Below are positions 53,329 through 61,803 of a DNA stretch of 64,000 bases, in pieces. The notes beneath the pieces were generated by a model that saw nothing but the letters and a program-made list of their open reading frames with translations, made no database searches and was not told the origin of the DNA. Location: contig NZ_BMPB01000003.1 of NCBI RefSeq assembly GCF_014647375.1, positions 124,001-188,000 on the forward strand, given 5' to 3'. The first letter of the stretch is position 1. Each line of letters begins with the position of its first letter. The stretch is from Parabacteroides faecis (lineage in GTDB: Bacteria > Bacteroidota > Bacteroidia > Bacteroidales > Tannerellaceae). A program made the translations under genes and the position numbers.

Positions 53329-54444
53329 TTATTCTACCGGAATATCATGCGCCCCGCCATCATTCCAACCGGCAACCCGGATATCCGCCAGTTCGATTCC
53401 CTGCGGCTGCAGGCGGATATTGTAGATATAATTGTATCCCTTTTTCCAGTCCGCTGTAAACGTTCCGGGAGCTTTCCCGTTTCCTTCTGCCGGTTTCATA
53501 TTGAACGTACGCCCGTCTTCGAGCGTAAGCACCAGCGTGACACCCACATCCGTCACCGGAATGACCAGGCCGAATGCCTGTATCGCGACTTTGGAGGCAT
53601 CGGCTTCACCGGAACCCACTCCGCGCAGATCGCCGTCCGCTGTAAACACCAGTTCACCGGCATCTGTCATGGTTCCCTCCAGAACACCTGTCGAAAGGTT
53701 CAGTCTGGCGGAAGTGGATTTTTTCAGGCCCACATCACTTTTCAACGTCACCCGGGCTACCCGGCAGCCAGAAAAGGCCGTTCCTCCCTCTGCTTCCAAT
53801 ACACGGAAACTCACCTTTGCCAGTGCATGCTGCATCAAAAGCGATACCTCCGGATGCCAGCGGTCTACCTGGTCCGCCGCCATACAGTAGAGGTAATCGT
53901 CCTGGTCAGTTTCCCACTGTACATCGGTCGCGGCATCCACCTGCTTGCCGCCGTCGTTGAAAGAAAACTTCTGCTTATCCAGCACCCTGACACCGCTCAT
54001 CGACGGTACTTTAGGGGTTCCCGAAAGCGACACGCTTTTCCCGGACGGCGCATAGGCATAAACAGTCCCTTTTTCCGTATACAGGCAAAGCGGTTCTTCT
54101 CCTTCCGCCAACTCCCAGGCAGGCAGTGGTATTGCCTCGTTATAGGTGAACAGCTGACTTTTGACACTGCTCACGTAGAAACTGACTGCACCGCTACCGT
54201 TCTGTTTGGTGACGCATATACCGACAGAAGCAAGCGGGTTCGGATTCTTTTCCTCCTCCCCCGGACCACCCGTAACGACGCTTCGTGATTCCACTTCCAA
54301 TGACAAGCCCAGGTTCCTGATGCTCAAAGGAACACCCTTTTCTGTATCTTCGCCACCGGGTACAGGCAAAGCGATCTCCGCTTCCGTGCACGCCATGCAC
54401 AGCGACAGGAGCACTGCCGGTAATAGGTATAAGAACTTTTTCAT
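53329..54444 (-). CDS. Fimbrillin-family lipoprotein
   Basis: This 371-residue protein has the lipobox LSLCMAC. It has the same general pattern as the 54471-55781 gene: GTVYAYAPSG, a central DDYLYCMAAD, MQHALAKVSFRVLEAEGG and the closing WKKGYNYIYNIRLQPQGIELADIRVAGWNDG. These strands are typical of Mfa1/FimA-like subunits. The operon therefore holds several structural subunits. Longer opposite-strand frames here are shadows. Confidence 0.86.
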   Translation of the reverse strand: MKKFLYLLPAVLLSLCMACTEAEIALPVPGGEDTEKGVPLSIRNLGLSLEVESRSVVTGGPGEEEKNPNPLASVGICVTKQNGSGAVSFYVSSVKSQLFTYNEAIPLPAWELAEGEEPLCLYTEKGTVYAYAPSGKSVSLSGTPKVPSMSGVRVLDKQKFSFNDGGKQVDAATDVQWETDQDDYLYCMAADQVDRWHPEVSLLMQHALAKVSFRVLEAEGGTAFSGCRVARVTLKSDVGLKKSTSARLNLSTGVLEGTMTDAGELVFTADGDLRGVGSGEADASKVAIQAFGLVIPVTDVGVTLVLTLEDGRTFNMKPAEGNGKAPGTFTADWKKGYNYIYNIRLQPQGIELADIRVAGWNDGGAHDIPVE

Positions 54445-54470
54445 GGGCTTTATTTTTAGTCGTTGTTTAA

Positions 54471-55781
54471 TTACAACGGGATTTCCACCTGATCGACATC
54501 ATTCCATTTTTCTACCGTTACGTCCATTATCGTCAACTTGTTACGACCTGCCGAGAATGTGTAGATGTAATTGTCGCCAGCCGACCAATTGTTTGCAGGA
54601 AGAGTGACCTGATAGACAACTACCGGATTTTCTCCCTCCTGCAACGTGATTTCCACATCTATTTCGTTGTCATCGAAACTTTCTATCGGGTATACCAGGG
54701 CGCTGACCGTTTTAGACACGGTCTGGCCATTCACTGAGGAAGAAGTCTTGCCGTTTTGGACAAAAGCATGTTCACCTTCTTTTCCTCCTTCCTCTACCTG
54801 TCTCATCAATATATAACCAGTAATCGTACGAGTCATACCGGTCGTGGTTGAAGGTCCGGTTATTGCCCCGTCCGTCAACGACATATATCCTTCTCCTGTC
54901 TTAAACAGACTTGAACCGTCGGTATGGTTCTTTATTTTGAACGTCGTAAACTTCACGTCTTTATCACTCAGATGCCCACCGTCATACACACGGAAAGAGA
55001 CCATCGCCATAGCATGCTTCATATTCAGGTTGATCTTATAACCGGGATTCTTGTCATTTGTATTATCAGGATCGGCTTCCGGAGTAACAGGTGTTTGTCC
55101 TTCGGCACGTCCGTTATTGACATAACGGCCGCTCTCCGTTGCGTCAAAATAGAGGTAATCATTCTCAGTCGACAAAGACAGATTTACTGGAGTGCCTTTA
55201 CTCGATGGTTGTGACCATTTATTCACATCCCAATATTTCCTTGCATTGTTAGTAGAAGCATCTATCTCACCGGTAGTGAGGACCTTTACCTGGATTTTCA
55301 GGTTGGATTCGCTACTGATGGAAGAAATCCCAAGATCTTCATTATAAGGATAATAAGCATACACCTTTCCTACCGTTTTAGTCAGATAATAAGGGACTTC
55401 GTTTTTCTGGTCATAAGAACTTTTTTTGTCTGTGATTGAAATCCAGTTGGCTCCATTTCCATCCCCTATATACCTCACATGATGTCCGGTATAGCCGGAA
55501 CCTGTCTCATCGGGTTTATACCAACCTGTCGAGGTACTATTCGTGACCAATACACCCAAACCAGGGGCAGAGTTGTAATCGGTATAGGTAATCTTTTCAC
55601 CACTTACTACCGATTTAGTAGCCGCTTTGGTTCCAGCATCCACTTTCAGATTGGGAGTGATACCCAAAGCTACCTGACCGCCACTTCCCGGTTCAGGGTC
55701 GATTTCGGTTTCTGTTTCCGAACAGCTTGTCGCTGTCAGAAGGGCTATCAACATAACCCACATTGTCTTAGTTGTTTTCAT
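54471..55781 (-). CDS. Fimbrillin-family lipoprotein, candidate major subunit
   Basis: This 436-residue protein starts at the ATG at 55781, giving MKTTKTMWVMLIALLTATSC; the longer frame overlaps the upstream gene and lacks a signal start. Mature features are VGKVYAYYPYNEDLG, NDYLYFDATESGRYVN, KHAMAMVSFRVYDGG and the C-terminal WSAGDNYIYTFSAGRNKLTIMDVTVEKWNDVDQ, the classic fimbrillin end. It is the longest of the single-domain fimbrillins here and lies mid-operon, so it may be the main shaft subunit. That is inference. Confidence 0.87.
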   Translation of the reverse strand: MKTTKTMWVMLIALLTATSCSETETEIDPEPGSGGQVALGITPNLKVDAGTKAATKSVVSGEKITYTDYNSAPGLGVLVTNSTSTGWYKPDETGSGYTGHHVRYIGDGNGANWISITDKKSSYDQKNEVPYYLTKTVGKVYAYYPYNEDLGISSISSESNLKIQVKVLTTGEIDASTNNARKYWDVNKWSQPSSKGTPVNLSLSTENDYLYFDATESGRYVNNGRAEGQTPVTPEADPDNTNDKNPGYKINLNMKHAMAMVSFRVYDGGHLSDKDVKFTTFKIKNHTDGSSLFKTGEGYMSLTDGAITGPSTTTGMTRTITGYILMRQVEEGGKEGEHAFVQNGKTSSSVNGQTVSKTVSALVYPIESFDDNEIDVEITLQEGENPVVVYQVTLPANNWSAGDNYIYTFSAGRNKLTIMDVTVEKWNDVDQVEIPL

Positions 55782-55815
55782 TTCCGTTCGTTTTAAAGTG
55801 TTTCTATGTAATATT

Positions 55816-56790
55816 TTATATCGGCATATCATCCTGTTCATGATCCGTCCAGGCTTCCACACCGACAGATATAGTCTGTATCTGGCTTTTATCTGTAAAG
55901 AAGAGGGTTACAACATGGCTTTTTCCTATCTGAAAACCACCTTCTATATAGAAAGAAACTTCCGAGACTGTTTCATGTTCGGTTCCCCTACCATCTTTCG
56001 TCGTTGTTATCCAAAGATGCAACGGGTGTTTTGCTGTTCCGTCCACTGGGGAAACCGGGAGCAAGAGATATCCTTGCGATTCGGGAAGATCTTCGCTGGC
56101 TGTTACCTCCGGGACCGGCAAGTTTGTTATATCCTGTACCGGGATATTTTTTATTCCATCATCTGACGATATATCATCCAAATAGGGAGTCTCCTGTTCC
56201 AGATCCAGTTCCTGACGTGTATGTACGTCCACTGCATCGATCGTTTTTATCGTTCCCCATCCATCGGATCGGTCACTGTAACAAACCAAACGAACCTGTG
56301 TCAGTAAATGATGGAACGTACAGGTTTGTATCGGGGCATACTCGCTGCCCGTTAGGATTCCTGTTGACATAATATCAGTTGTACCATCTACTATAAAGGT
56401 TACTTTGCCCGTTCCTGCAACGGCTTCCGACTCACCCTTTGCCGGATAATAGCCGTGTAGGCGGATATGACGAGCATCCTCCGGGTATGACTGGGACTGG
56501 GCAAACACGATCGGACGGTTCCCCTTCCCGCCTGTTCGCACCGCCTCATATCTGTTCCACATGCCATAACTTTCTGTCGAAACGGCCGTTTCATCCTGAC
56601 GGGCAAAGTAAACCTCTAAATCCTTTTCATAGCCGGAACCGATTGCTCCACGCGTTGATTGTCCGATCGCCCCTTCCAGGCAGACCGCTGTTTCCGGAAC
56701 CGGCTCCGGAGTAGGATTGCTGTCTGAACAGGCGGCGAGGCCCGGAAGGATGACGATGGATATTGATATTATTGCTATGAAGTTGTTCAT
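55816..56790 (-). CDS. Fimbrillin-like lipoprotein (paralogue of the next gene)
   Basis: This 324-residue protein has the lipobox LAAC. It shares clear blocks with the protein at 56856-57806: STRGAIGSGYEKDLEVYFARQD, VRTGGKGNRPIVFAQ, HGYYPAKG, TDIMSTGILTG and FHHLLTQVRLVC. The pair arose by tandem duplication. Its C-terminus, GKSHVVTLFFTDKSQIQTISVGVEAWTDHEQ, is the fimbrillin end strand. It probably forms a minor or variant pilus subunit. Confidence 0.83.
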   Translation of the reverse strand: MNNFIAIISISIVILPGLAACSDSNPTPEPVPETAVCLEGAIGQSTRGAIGSGYEKDLEVYFARQDETAVSTESYGMWNRYEAVRTGGKGNRPIVFAQSQSYPEDARHIRLHGYYPAKGESEAVAGTGKVTFIVDGTTDIMSTGILTGSEYAPIQTCTFHHLLTQVRLVCYSDRSDGWGTIKTIDAVDVHTRQELDLEQETPYLDDISSDDGIKNIPVQDITNLPVPEVTASEDLPESQGYLLLPVSPVDGTAKHPLHLWITTTKDGRGTEHETVSEVSFYIEGGFQIGKSHVVTLFFTDKSQIQTISVGVEAWTDHEQDDMPI

Positions 56791-56855
56791 GATTTTGATA
56801 GTTGTCTTGTTTTTTTAATTTACACCCTCCTGCCCCCTCTCGAAGAGGGGAAAGG

Positions 56856-57806
56856 TTACTCGCCGGGGATAATGATAGTACTACCGTTATTACCCGGTTG
56901 CCACTCGGTGATACCGGTTTCCACTGCTATTTTGCCGTCCTCCGTAAAGGTGAGCGTGATAAGGTGGGAATAGCCCGCTTTCACGCCTTCACTGATATTG
57001 GAGACGGTTACGTTCAATGTTTTGGGATTTCCGTCATAAGTTCCTTTCACTTCTAAACTGACAGGCAAATCTTCTGTTCCCATATTCGCTGTCGGGTAAA
57101 GCAACAGATAGCCGGTCGATGTTTTTTCGGCATCCAAAGCCGCAACTGTAGAAGGGCAGTTTTTAACCGTTAGCGTTTGGTCGGCTGTTCCTGGTGCTGT
57201 CAGTTTTGCCCCAGTTGTTTTATCAAGCGATAGTTTCAATCCCGTTGTTACATTCTTTACTTTAATGGAAGTTATAGCCGTCCATTTTGTGATCGCTCCG
57301 GCAGAACCCGTACATTTGAACTGCAATTGGGTCAATAGATGATTGAAGGTAAAAGTCTCGAACTTATCCACCAGCGAACCGATCTGGACTCCTGTTGCCA
57401 TTATATCCTCCTCTCCGGTAATGGTGTATGCGACACTGACCGGGTTGGCGGTTCCACTATTCAACGCCTTGCGGGGATAGTAACCGATCAGAATCGATTC
57501 GCCATCTTCCGTCAGATAGGTTTGTTCAGGTTCAAACGTTAGAACCGTGTTGCCTGTACCACCTGTGCGAACCGCATCGATAGACGGGGTATTCCATTGA
57601 ACACCCGTTGTTCCGGGATTATCCAGACGGGCGAACGAGACTTCCAGGTCATTCGCATAACCGCTGCCAATCACAGCACGGGTAGACTCCGCGATCCCGG
57701 CACTCACTTCTACTGTTCCATCCGTCACCGGTTCTTCCATATTCGTGCAACTGCCTAAGAAAGCAACCACTAACAGACTCATGATCAATAATTTTCCTAT
57801 TTTCAT
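56856..57806 (-). CDS. Fimbrillin-like lipoprotein (tandem paralogue)
   Basis: This 316-residue protein has the lipoprotein signal MKIGKLLIMSLLVVAFLGSC. Blocks shared with the 55816-56790 protein are STRAVIGSGYANDLEVSFARLD, VRTGGTGNTVLTFE, EDIMATGVQIG and FNHLLTQLQFKC. Its C-terminal region GYSHLITLTFTEDGKIAVETGITEWQPG is the usual closing segment. The two copies differ most in their middle and surface-like loops, suggesting divergence of exposed parts. Confidence 0.84.
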   Translation of the reverse strand: MKIGKLLIMSLLVVAFLGSCTNMEEPVTDGTVEVSAGIAESTRAVIGSGYANDLEVSFARLDNPGTTGVQWNTPSIDAVRTGGTGNTVLTFEPEQTYLTEDGESILIGYYPRKALNSGTANPVSVAYTITGEEDIMATGVQIGSLVDKFETFTFNHLLTQLQFKCTGSAGAITKWTAITSIKVKNVTTGLKLSLDKTTGAKLTAPGTADQTLTVKNCPSTVAALDAEKTSTGYLLLYPTANMGTEDLPVSLEVKGTYDGNPKTLNVTVSNISEGVKAGYSHLITLTFTEDGKIAVETGITEWQPGNNGSTIIIPGE

Positions 57807-57855
57807 ATTATACCAGTGTTTTTATTGTTACTATTGTTCTCATTTTCATTCCGTT

Positions 57856-58818
57856 TCAGGGAGTTACCACACCCGAACCGCCACTGCCCGGTTTCCAGTC
57901 CGTCAGCGTGATCGTCAAACCGCTTATTTCATCATAGCGGACAACCAGATCCAGTATCACATGTGTTGTGACAGTTGCGGTGAACGCATCTTTCACATCT
58001 TTCGTTATATCCGTCAATGAAGTGATTTCCTTTCCATCCGCCAATGTCATCGTAAGGGAAAGGTCGACGGGTTCGTCACTTCCCTCCTCCTCCTCACCCG
58101 GGGATAAACCGAACAGGCTCAGTGAAGAAGCATACACGTCCGGACTGACCTCTTCCGGCTCGAACGTCATAAAAACAGGCGTATCGAACAGCGGCTTGCC
58201 GGAAGGGATATGAACCCGTGACGATACACCGGTCAACCTTCCCGACAAGACCGCAGGAACGATATCATCCTTATCCCCTCCTGTGACCTTTATATTCATT
58301 TCCAATGTACGAACAAGGTTTGCCGGAGTTAATTCCTTTGCTACCGTTTCACCTCCGACTACCTCGATCTGCTCCAGACCTGTACCGTACAAGCTCCCCG
58401 GGCAGGCTATCTGCACGGAGCTTGATTTTAACGAAGAGAGTTGTTGTGCCCTGCCGCAGGCTTCCTCATACCCCTTCTCCATTTCAAGCGTGACACCCGT
58501 ACAACTGGTATTACAGACTGCTACCCGGTAACGTCCCAAAGGCAACGTGCCCTCATATCCTGAAACGTCACCCGTACGCATGAACGGACTTTCCGAATCT
58601 TCCGGGTAGAAATACCAAATCATATTATCCGGGCAACCACTGTTTGACCTTCGAAGCAGCAAACGTACCTTTCCGTTCTTCTCCCAATCCTCATCAGGAC
58701 TGTGATAGGCGCAAGATGAAATCGCCATAATCCATACGGTACTGATCGCCCAAACGACAACCTGCATCATCCTATATCCCTTATATCTTATCTCTCTCTT
58801 ATTTTTATATCTTTCCAT
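57856..58818 (-). CDS. DUF5119-like fimbrial lipoprotein
   Basis: This 320-residue protein has the signal VVVWAISTVWIMAISSC. The mature protein starts with acidic and basic residues and contains VRLLLRR, IWYFYPED, LPLGRYRVAVCNTSCTGVTLE and a long beta-rich C-terminal half ending HVILDLVVRYDEISGLTITLTDWKPGSGG. This layout matches DUF5119 proteins, which accompany DUF3575 genes in Bacteroidales pilus loci and are probably anchor-type components. The ATG at 58818 is preceded by GGGAGGTG, a good ribosome-binding site. A GTG at 58836 overlaps the upstream stop codon and is the alternative. Confidence 0.75.
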   Translation of the reverse strand: MERYKNKREIRYKGYRMMQVVVWAISTVWIMAISSCAYHSPDEDWEKNGKVRLLLRRSNSGCPDNMIWYFYPEDSESPFMRTGDVSGYEGTLPLGRYRVAVCNTSCTGVTLEMEKGYEEACGRAQQLSSLKSSSVQIACPGSLYGTGLEQIEVVGGETVAKELTPANLVRTLEMNIKVTGGDKDDIVPAVLSGRLTGVSSRVHIPSGKPLFDTPVFMTFEPEEVSPDVYASSLSLFGLSPGEEEEGSDEPVDLSLTMTLADGKEITSLTDITKDVKDAFTATVTTHVILDLVVRYDEISGLTITLTDWKPGSGGSGVVTP

Positions 58819-58832
58819 ATCCTCACCTCCCT

Positions 58833-60260
58833 TCACCTGATTTGAAAACGATAGGATAAACTGACCTTTAAACCAACCATAAAACCCGTAGAAGCAAAAC
58901 TCGTTTCCAGATAATTACGGTTATCCAGCGAATCATACCGATATTTCTTCCCACTGAAAACACTTCGATAACCGGCACGGACACGCATATCTACTCCCAA
59001 ACCACCGACCAGAGAAAAGCGATAACCCATCGACAGACCTGCCGACCAAAAACAACCTGTCCGTCCGTAAAGCATATCTTCCGACAGGTCGATCGCGCTT
59101 CCACGTATATCGAAATCACCGTATTCGGTAAACAAGCCGGTATTCAATCCGGTAAACTTCCCCGAAGAGGATAGCCAGATAGTAGGTTCGAGGGAGATTT
59201 CGGACACAGCCCAACAGTCGCGCGTCTTGTCTTTATAGGCAAAGTCGGAATACATGCCCAACAAGGCTACCGACCAACGACCGGCGAAACTACACTCCAC
59301 TTCCAGGTTCGGCATGAATGCCCCCGTTTCTATCTTCGTTTCACCGGTTCCTAAACGAATCGACGGGGCTACGCCACACCAGGGAAGAAGGTTCGTTTTC
59401 ACCCCCAGATATACTGAGCTTTGCTGCACCGGAGCTTCTTCCATCCTCACTGGTTTGGTTGACTGTTTTTGTTCCTCGGGAACAACTTCTTTTCCGACTG
59501 TTTTTCTCTGTTTTGTCACCACCCGCACTGTTTCCCTGGTTGTTACGGTGGTGGCTAAAGCGATGTCCGGCTCTTCTATCCGTTTACTATGGCGTACCGT
59601 ATCCGTTACGGAAGCCAGACGGTAATCTTCCAGTTCCGTTCGGTCGAAAAGAGGATCGTCAATACGGTACACTTCACGGTCGTAACCTCCTGTCTCACCA
59701 CGACGGTACAGGTCTACATAAGGGACTGCCCCATATTCACCCATGGCAGCCTCTACCGCTACCGGATAACGGCTTTCACTGTAATGAATCGAAATGTTCG
59801 CAAACCACGGAAGTGGTTTATAAACCTTATAGACATGTACCTGGTCGCGATAGTTTCCGCTACGGTCGATATAAAAAGCTACACAATCATGGGGAATATC
59901 GAAACGGGTTTTCAGGTAGGCGTGGATACGACCCGCACGCAATGAGGCTTCGTTCACCACCTCTGTATCTTCGTATTCATATGCACTCACATGCGATACG
60001 ATCAACAAATGGCAATCACCTTTCAGGATTTGGTCACGGGACACGTCGAGTAAATCGCCCATCCGTTCCAATTGATAAGCGTTGTCTCCGTAGTCGGCAA
60101 GGAACAGGTCGTTATCCCGGCGGAAAGAGAATAGGAACGATTCAGCCTTGTAATAGGTCGTAGTCTGGGCATCCGTTTCCATCCTCAAAAGGAAGCAAAG
60201 CAGCAACAGGAAGATTGTTCTTACCTGTATTTTCCGGTGTGGACCTTTTATCCTATACAT
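58833..60260 (-). CDS. OmpA-like plus DUF3575 outer-membrane protein, first gene of the pilus operon
   Basis: This 475-residue protein has a signal segment (TIFLLLLCFLLRMETDAQ). An OmpA-like half follows (about 85-150, VVNEASLRAGRIHAYLKTRFDIP), then a Lys/Glu/Thr-rich linker (about 225-285) and a DUF3575 beta-barrel with VYLGVKTNLLPWCGVAPSIRLGTGETKIETGAF at its start and a final VSLSYRFQIR. Such proteins begin many type V-pilus-like operons and may anchor or assemble the fibre. The start at 60260 is the first ATG; an upstream TTG frame was not used. The invertible promoter region lies 72 bases upstream. Confidence 0.85.
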   Translation of the reverse strand: MYRIKGPHRKIQVRTIFLLLLCFLLRMETDAQTTTYYKAESFLFSFRRDNDLFLADYGDNAYQLERMGDLLDVSRDQILKGDCHLLIVSHVSAYEYEDTEVVNEASLRAGRIHAYLKTRFDIPHDCVAFYIDRSGNYRDQVHVYKVYKPLPWFANISIHYSESRYPVAVEAAMGEYGAVPYVDLYRRGETGGYDREVYRIDDPLFDRTELEDYRLASVTDTVRHSKRIEEPDIALATTVTTRETVRVVTKQRKTVGKEVVPEEQKQSTKPVRMEEAPVQQSSVYLGVKTNLLPWCGVAPSIRLGTGETKIETGAFMPNLEVECSFAGRWSVALLGMYSDFAYKDKTRDCWAVSEISLEPTIWLSSSGKFTGLNTGLFTEYGDFDIRGSAIDLSEDMLYGRTGCFWSAGLSMGYRFSLVGGLGVDMRVRAGYRSVFSGKKYRYDSLDNRNYLETSFASTGFMVGLKVSLSYRFQIR

Positions 60261-60280
60261 ATTAATATATAATACCAGTT

Positions 60281-60296
60281 TGTTCAATATTGAACA
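60281..60296. promoter_or_regulatory. 16-bp perfect palindrome in the pilus operon leader
   Basis: TGTTCAATATTGAACA lies 20 bases upstream of the first pilus gene's ATG and outside the invertible segment. It would be in the leader of any pilus transcript, as an operator or a hairpin. Confidence 0.6.
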
Positions 60297-60332
60297 GTGA
60301 CTATGATTATCACTAACTCTCTGTAAATGTTC

Positions 60333-60353
60333 ACCTTATTTATATAATAAGGG
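60333..60353. repeat. Left 21-bp inverted repeat of the invertible segment
   Basis: This repeat is the exact reverse complement of 60730-60750. Its 19-base core, CCTTATTTATATAATAAGG, is a dyad of 7-bp arms (CCTTATT / AATAAGG) around TATAT. That is the layout of a tyrosine-recombinase crossover site. Confidence 0.9.
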
Positions 60354-60624
60354 TAGAGGGTGAAAAAAGCCCTTTCCCGAAGAACCTCCTTTGGGAGTTT
60401 TTAGGGTAAAAAATGAAGGATTGATGTCTTTTTGAGTCTTTTTGGAGGAAGAAACGGTACTGCGGAAATAACAGTTTTCTCTTAACAGATTAAAAAACGA
60501 TGGCAGTCCGGGCCTGTTTTATACCATCTTGTAATGAAATTCATATTATATGGCTAAAAAATAGGTTAACTTGTGAAATTTAGTAAAATTGATATGCCTT
60601 TTTTAAGAAAACACCCTACACTCC

Positions 60625-60655
60625 TTGTTTTTTCATTTTTTTATTCTTACGTTTG
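60625..60655 (+). promoter_or_regulatory. Invertible promoter, currently pointing away from the pilus operon
   Basis: TTG (60625-60627), a 20-base spacer and TACGTTTG (60648-60655) match the full Bacteroidetes -33/-7 consensus. I found no TAnnTTTG on the minus strand anywhere in the segment. In this state the transcript would run into the recombinase gene in antisense. After inversion it would start near 60422 and give a leader of about 160 bases to the pilus ATG. Confidence 0.8.
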
Positions 60656-60729
60656 CCACGTACTTCATTACAATTCAGTTTTTTTCTTATTTATAAGACA
60701 CTGATTGTAAGACAGAAAGAGGATGTTTC

Positions 60730-60750
60730 CCCTTATTATATAAATAAGGT
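60730..60750. repeat. Right 21-bp inverted repeat of the invertible segment
   Basis: This is the exact reverse complement of the left repeat at 60333-60353. It directly abuts the stop codon of the recombinase gene (60751-60753 on the minus strand), leaving no spacer. Confidence 0.9.
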
Positions 60751-61668
60751 TTATCCCACCCGCAAACAGCTGCCGATCGCTTCGGAAACCTGCCGGTTTG
60801 CTTTGGCTATTTCCGATACGTCAAACTTCTGTAAATAGAGACGGGTCGTTTTTTCCGATGTATGCCCCAGTGCCTGGCTGATCACGCCGATAGCGACATG
60901 CAGGCGGTACGCCTCCGAAGCCCAGGCATGACGGAACGAATAGGTCGTCAATGTTTCCGGCAAATCCAGCATCACACTGATCTCTTTCAAGTAACGGTTT
61001 TCTGTTGCCAGACAGGCTTTATACTGTTCGTGGGTCATATCTTCCGACAGCACCGGGAAAAGGTAACGCCTCTCTTCATTTTTATACCGGTCGATCAGCA
61101 TCTGTATTCCCGAAGTCACTTCCATCTGGATAAATGCCCCGGTCTTCTGCCGGTGGTATTGCAATACCGTACCGTTCTCCACCAAATTCTCACCTGTCAG
61201 ATGCACGATATCCACAAAAGGAATACCGCAAGCCATAAACGAAAACAATGCCAAATCAATAGCAAGCTGCTTCTCCGGTTCACTCTTCAAATCCAGAGCG
61301 GCTATTTCCTTTATCACTTCCACCGGCACAGCACGTTTACGCGTCTCCTCCCTCTTCAAGTGAATCCCCGCAAAAGGTGACTCTCCCATTTTCTCCCTAC
61401 ACACCCGACGGGCTCGGTTATACATCGCACGCAAATTGCTCATGTAACTGTTCACCGTATTCACACGCAGTCCTTTTTCACGCAACCATTTCAAAAACGC
61501 CTCAACCAAAGCCGGTGTCACATCTTTCAGGCACAAGTCCTTACCACCCGAGAAACATATAAAATGATTACGCACCGCCCGATACAGGTCAGCCGTACTT
61601 TCATCGCCGCAGGAACGTTTATCCTCTTCCTGCAACAACATCTGTCCATAAAAATCTCTTTTCTTCAT
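60751..61668 (-). CDS. Tyrosine recombinase, probable invertase of the pilus switch
   Basis: This 305-residue protein has a helical core-binding N-terminal domain (about 22-105), then a catalytic domain with QKTG (the beta-hairpin Lys), R246 in YSFRHAWASEA, H269 in LGHTSEKTT and nucleophile Y278. The first catalytic Arg is not obvious: where many Bacteroides integrases have R-G-M-x-F-V-D, this one has A-C147-G-I-P-F-V-D. Its gene ends exactly at the right inverted repeat and its 305-residue size matches invertases of phase-variable loci. Local pairing makes it the likely enzyme for the switch. A near-consensus -7 box (TATCTTTT on the minus strand, 61707-61700) lies upstream. Confidence 0.92.
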   Translation of the reverse strand: MKKRDFYGQMLLQEEDKRSCGDESTADLYRAVRNHFICFSGGKDLCLKDVTPALVEAFLKWLREKGLRVNTVNSYMSNLRAMYNRARRVCREKMGESPFAGIHLKREETRKRAVPVEVIKEIAALDLKSEPEKQLAIDLALFSFMACGIPFVDIVHLTGENLVENGTVLQYHRQKTGAFIQMEVTSGIQMLIDRYKNEERRYLFPVLSEDMTHEQYKACLATENRYLKEISVMLDLPETLTTYSFRHAWASEAYRLHVAIGVISQALGHTSEKTTRLYLQKFDVSEIAKANRQVSEAIGSCLRVG

Positions 61669-61803
61669 AACTTTTCCTCCATTTTATTCGGATTAATCAA
61701 AAAGATAAAGATAAACATTCATAGCTTTCAGAATGTTCGATTTTTACCGATCAGGCTAACAGTCGTTTTCACTCAAACAGCTGTTCCGGAAGAAAAACCC
61801 GCC

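Larger units (their letters stand above)
60333..60750. mobile_element. 418-bp invertible promoter segment
   Basis: The DNA between and including the two perfect 21-bp inverted repeats lies between the pilus operon (72 bases to its left ATG) and the 3' end of a tyrosine-recombinase gene (0 bases). It contains no gene. Its only consensus promoter (60625-60655) points right, away from the pili. Inversion would turn this promoter towards the pilus operon. The orientation here is therefore predicted to be OFF. Confidence 0.85.

Noticed and set aside
52849-54288. 479-codon plus-strand frame opposite two fimbrillin genes
   Set aside because: It spans two well-supported genes on the other strand and the gap between them. 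It is rich in Arg and His, as expected of an antisense shadow.
59318-60163. 281-codon plus-strand frame opposite the DUF3575 gene
   Set aside because: Composition is typical of a shadow frame and the minus-strand gene has clear domains and a signal peptide.
60261-60287. TTG start extending the DUF3575 protein upstream
   Set aside because: It overlaps the leader palindrome and the ATG at 60260 gives a normal signal peptide.
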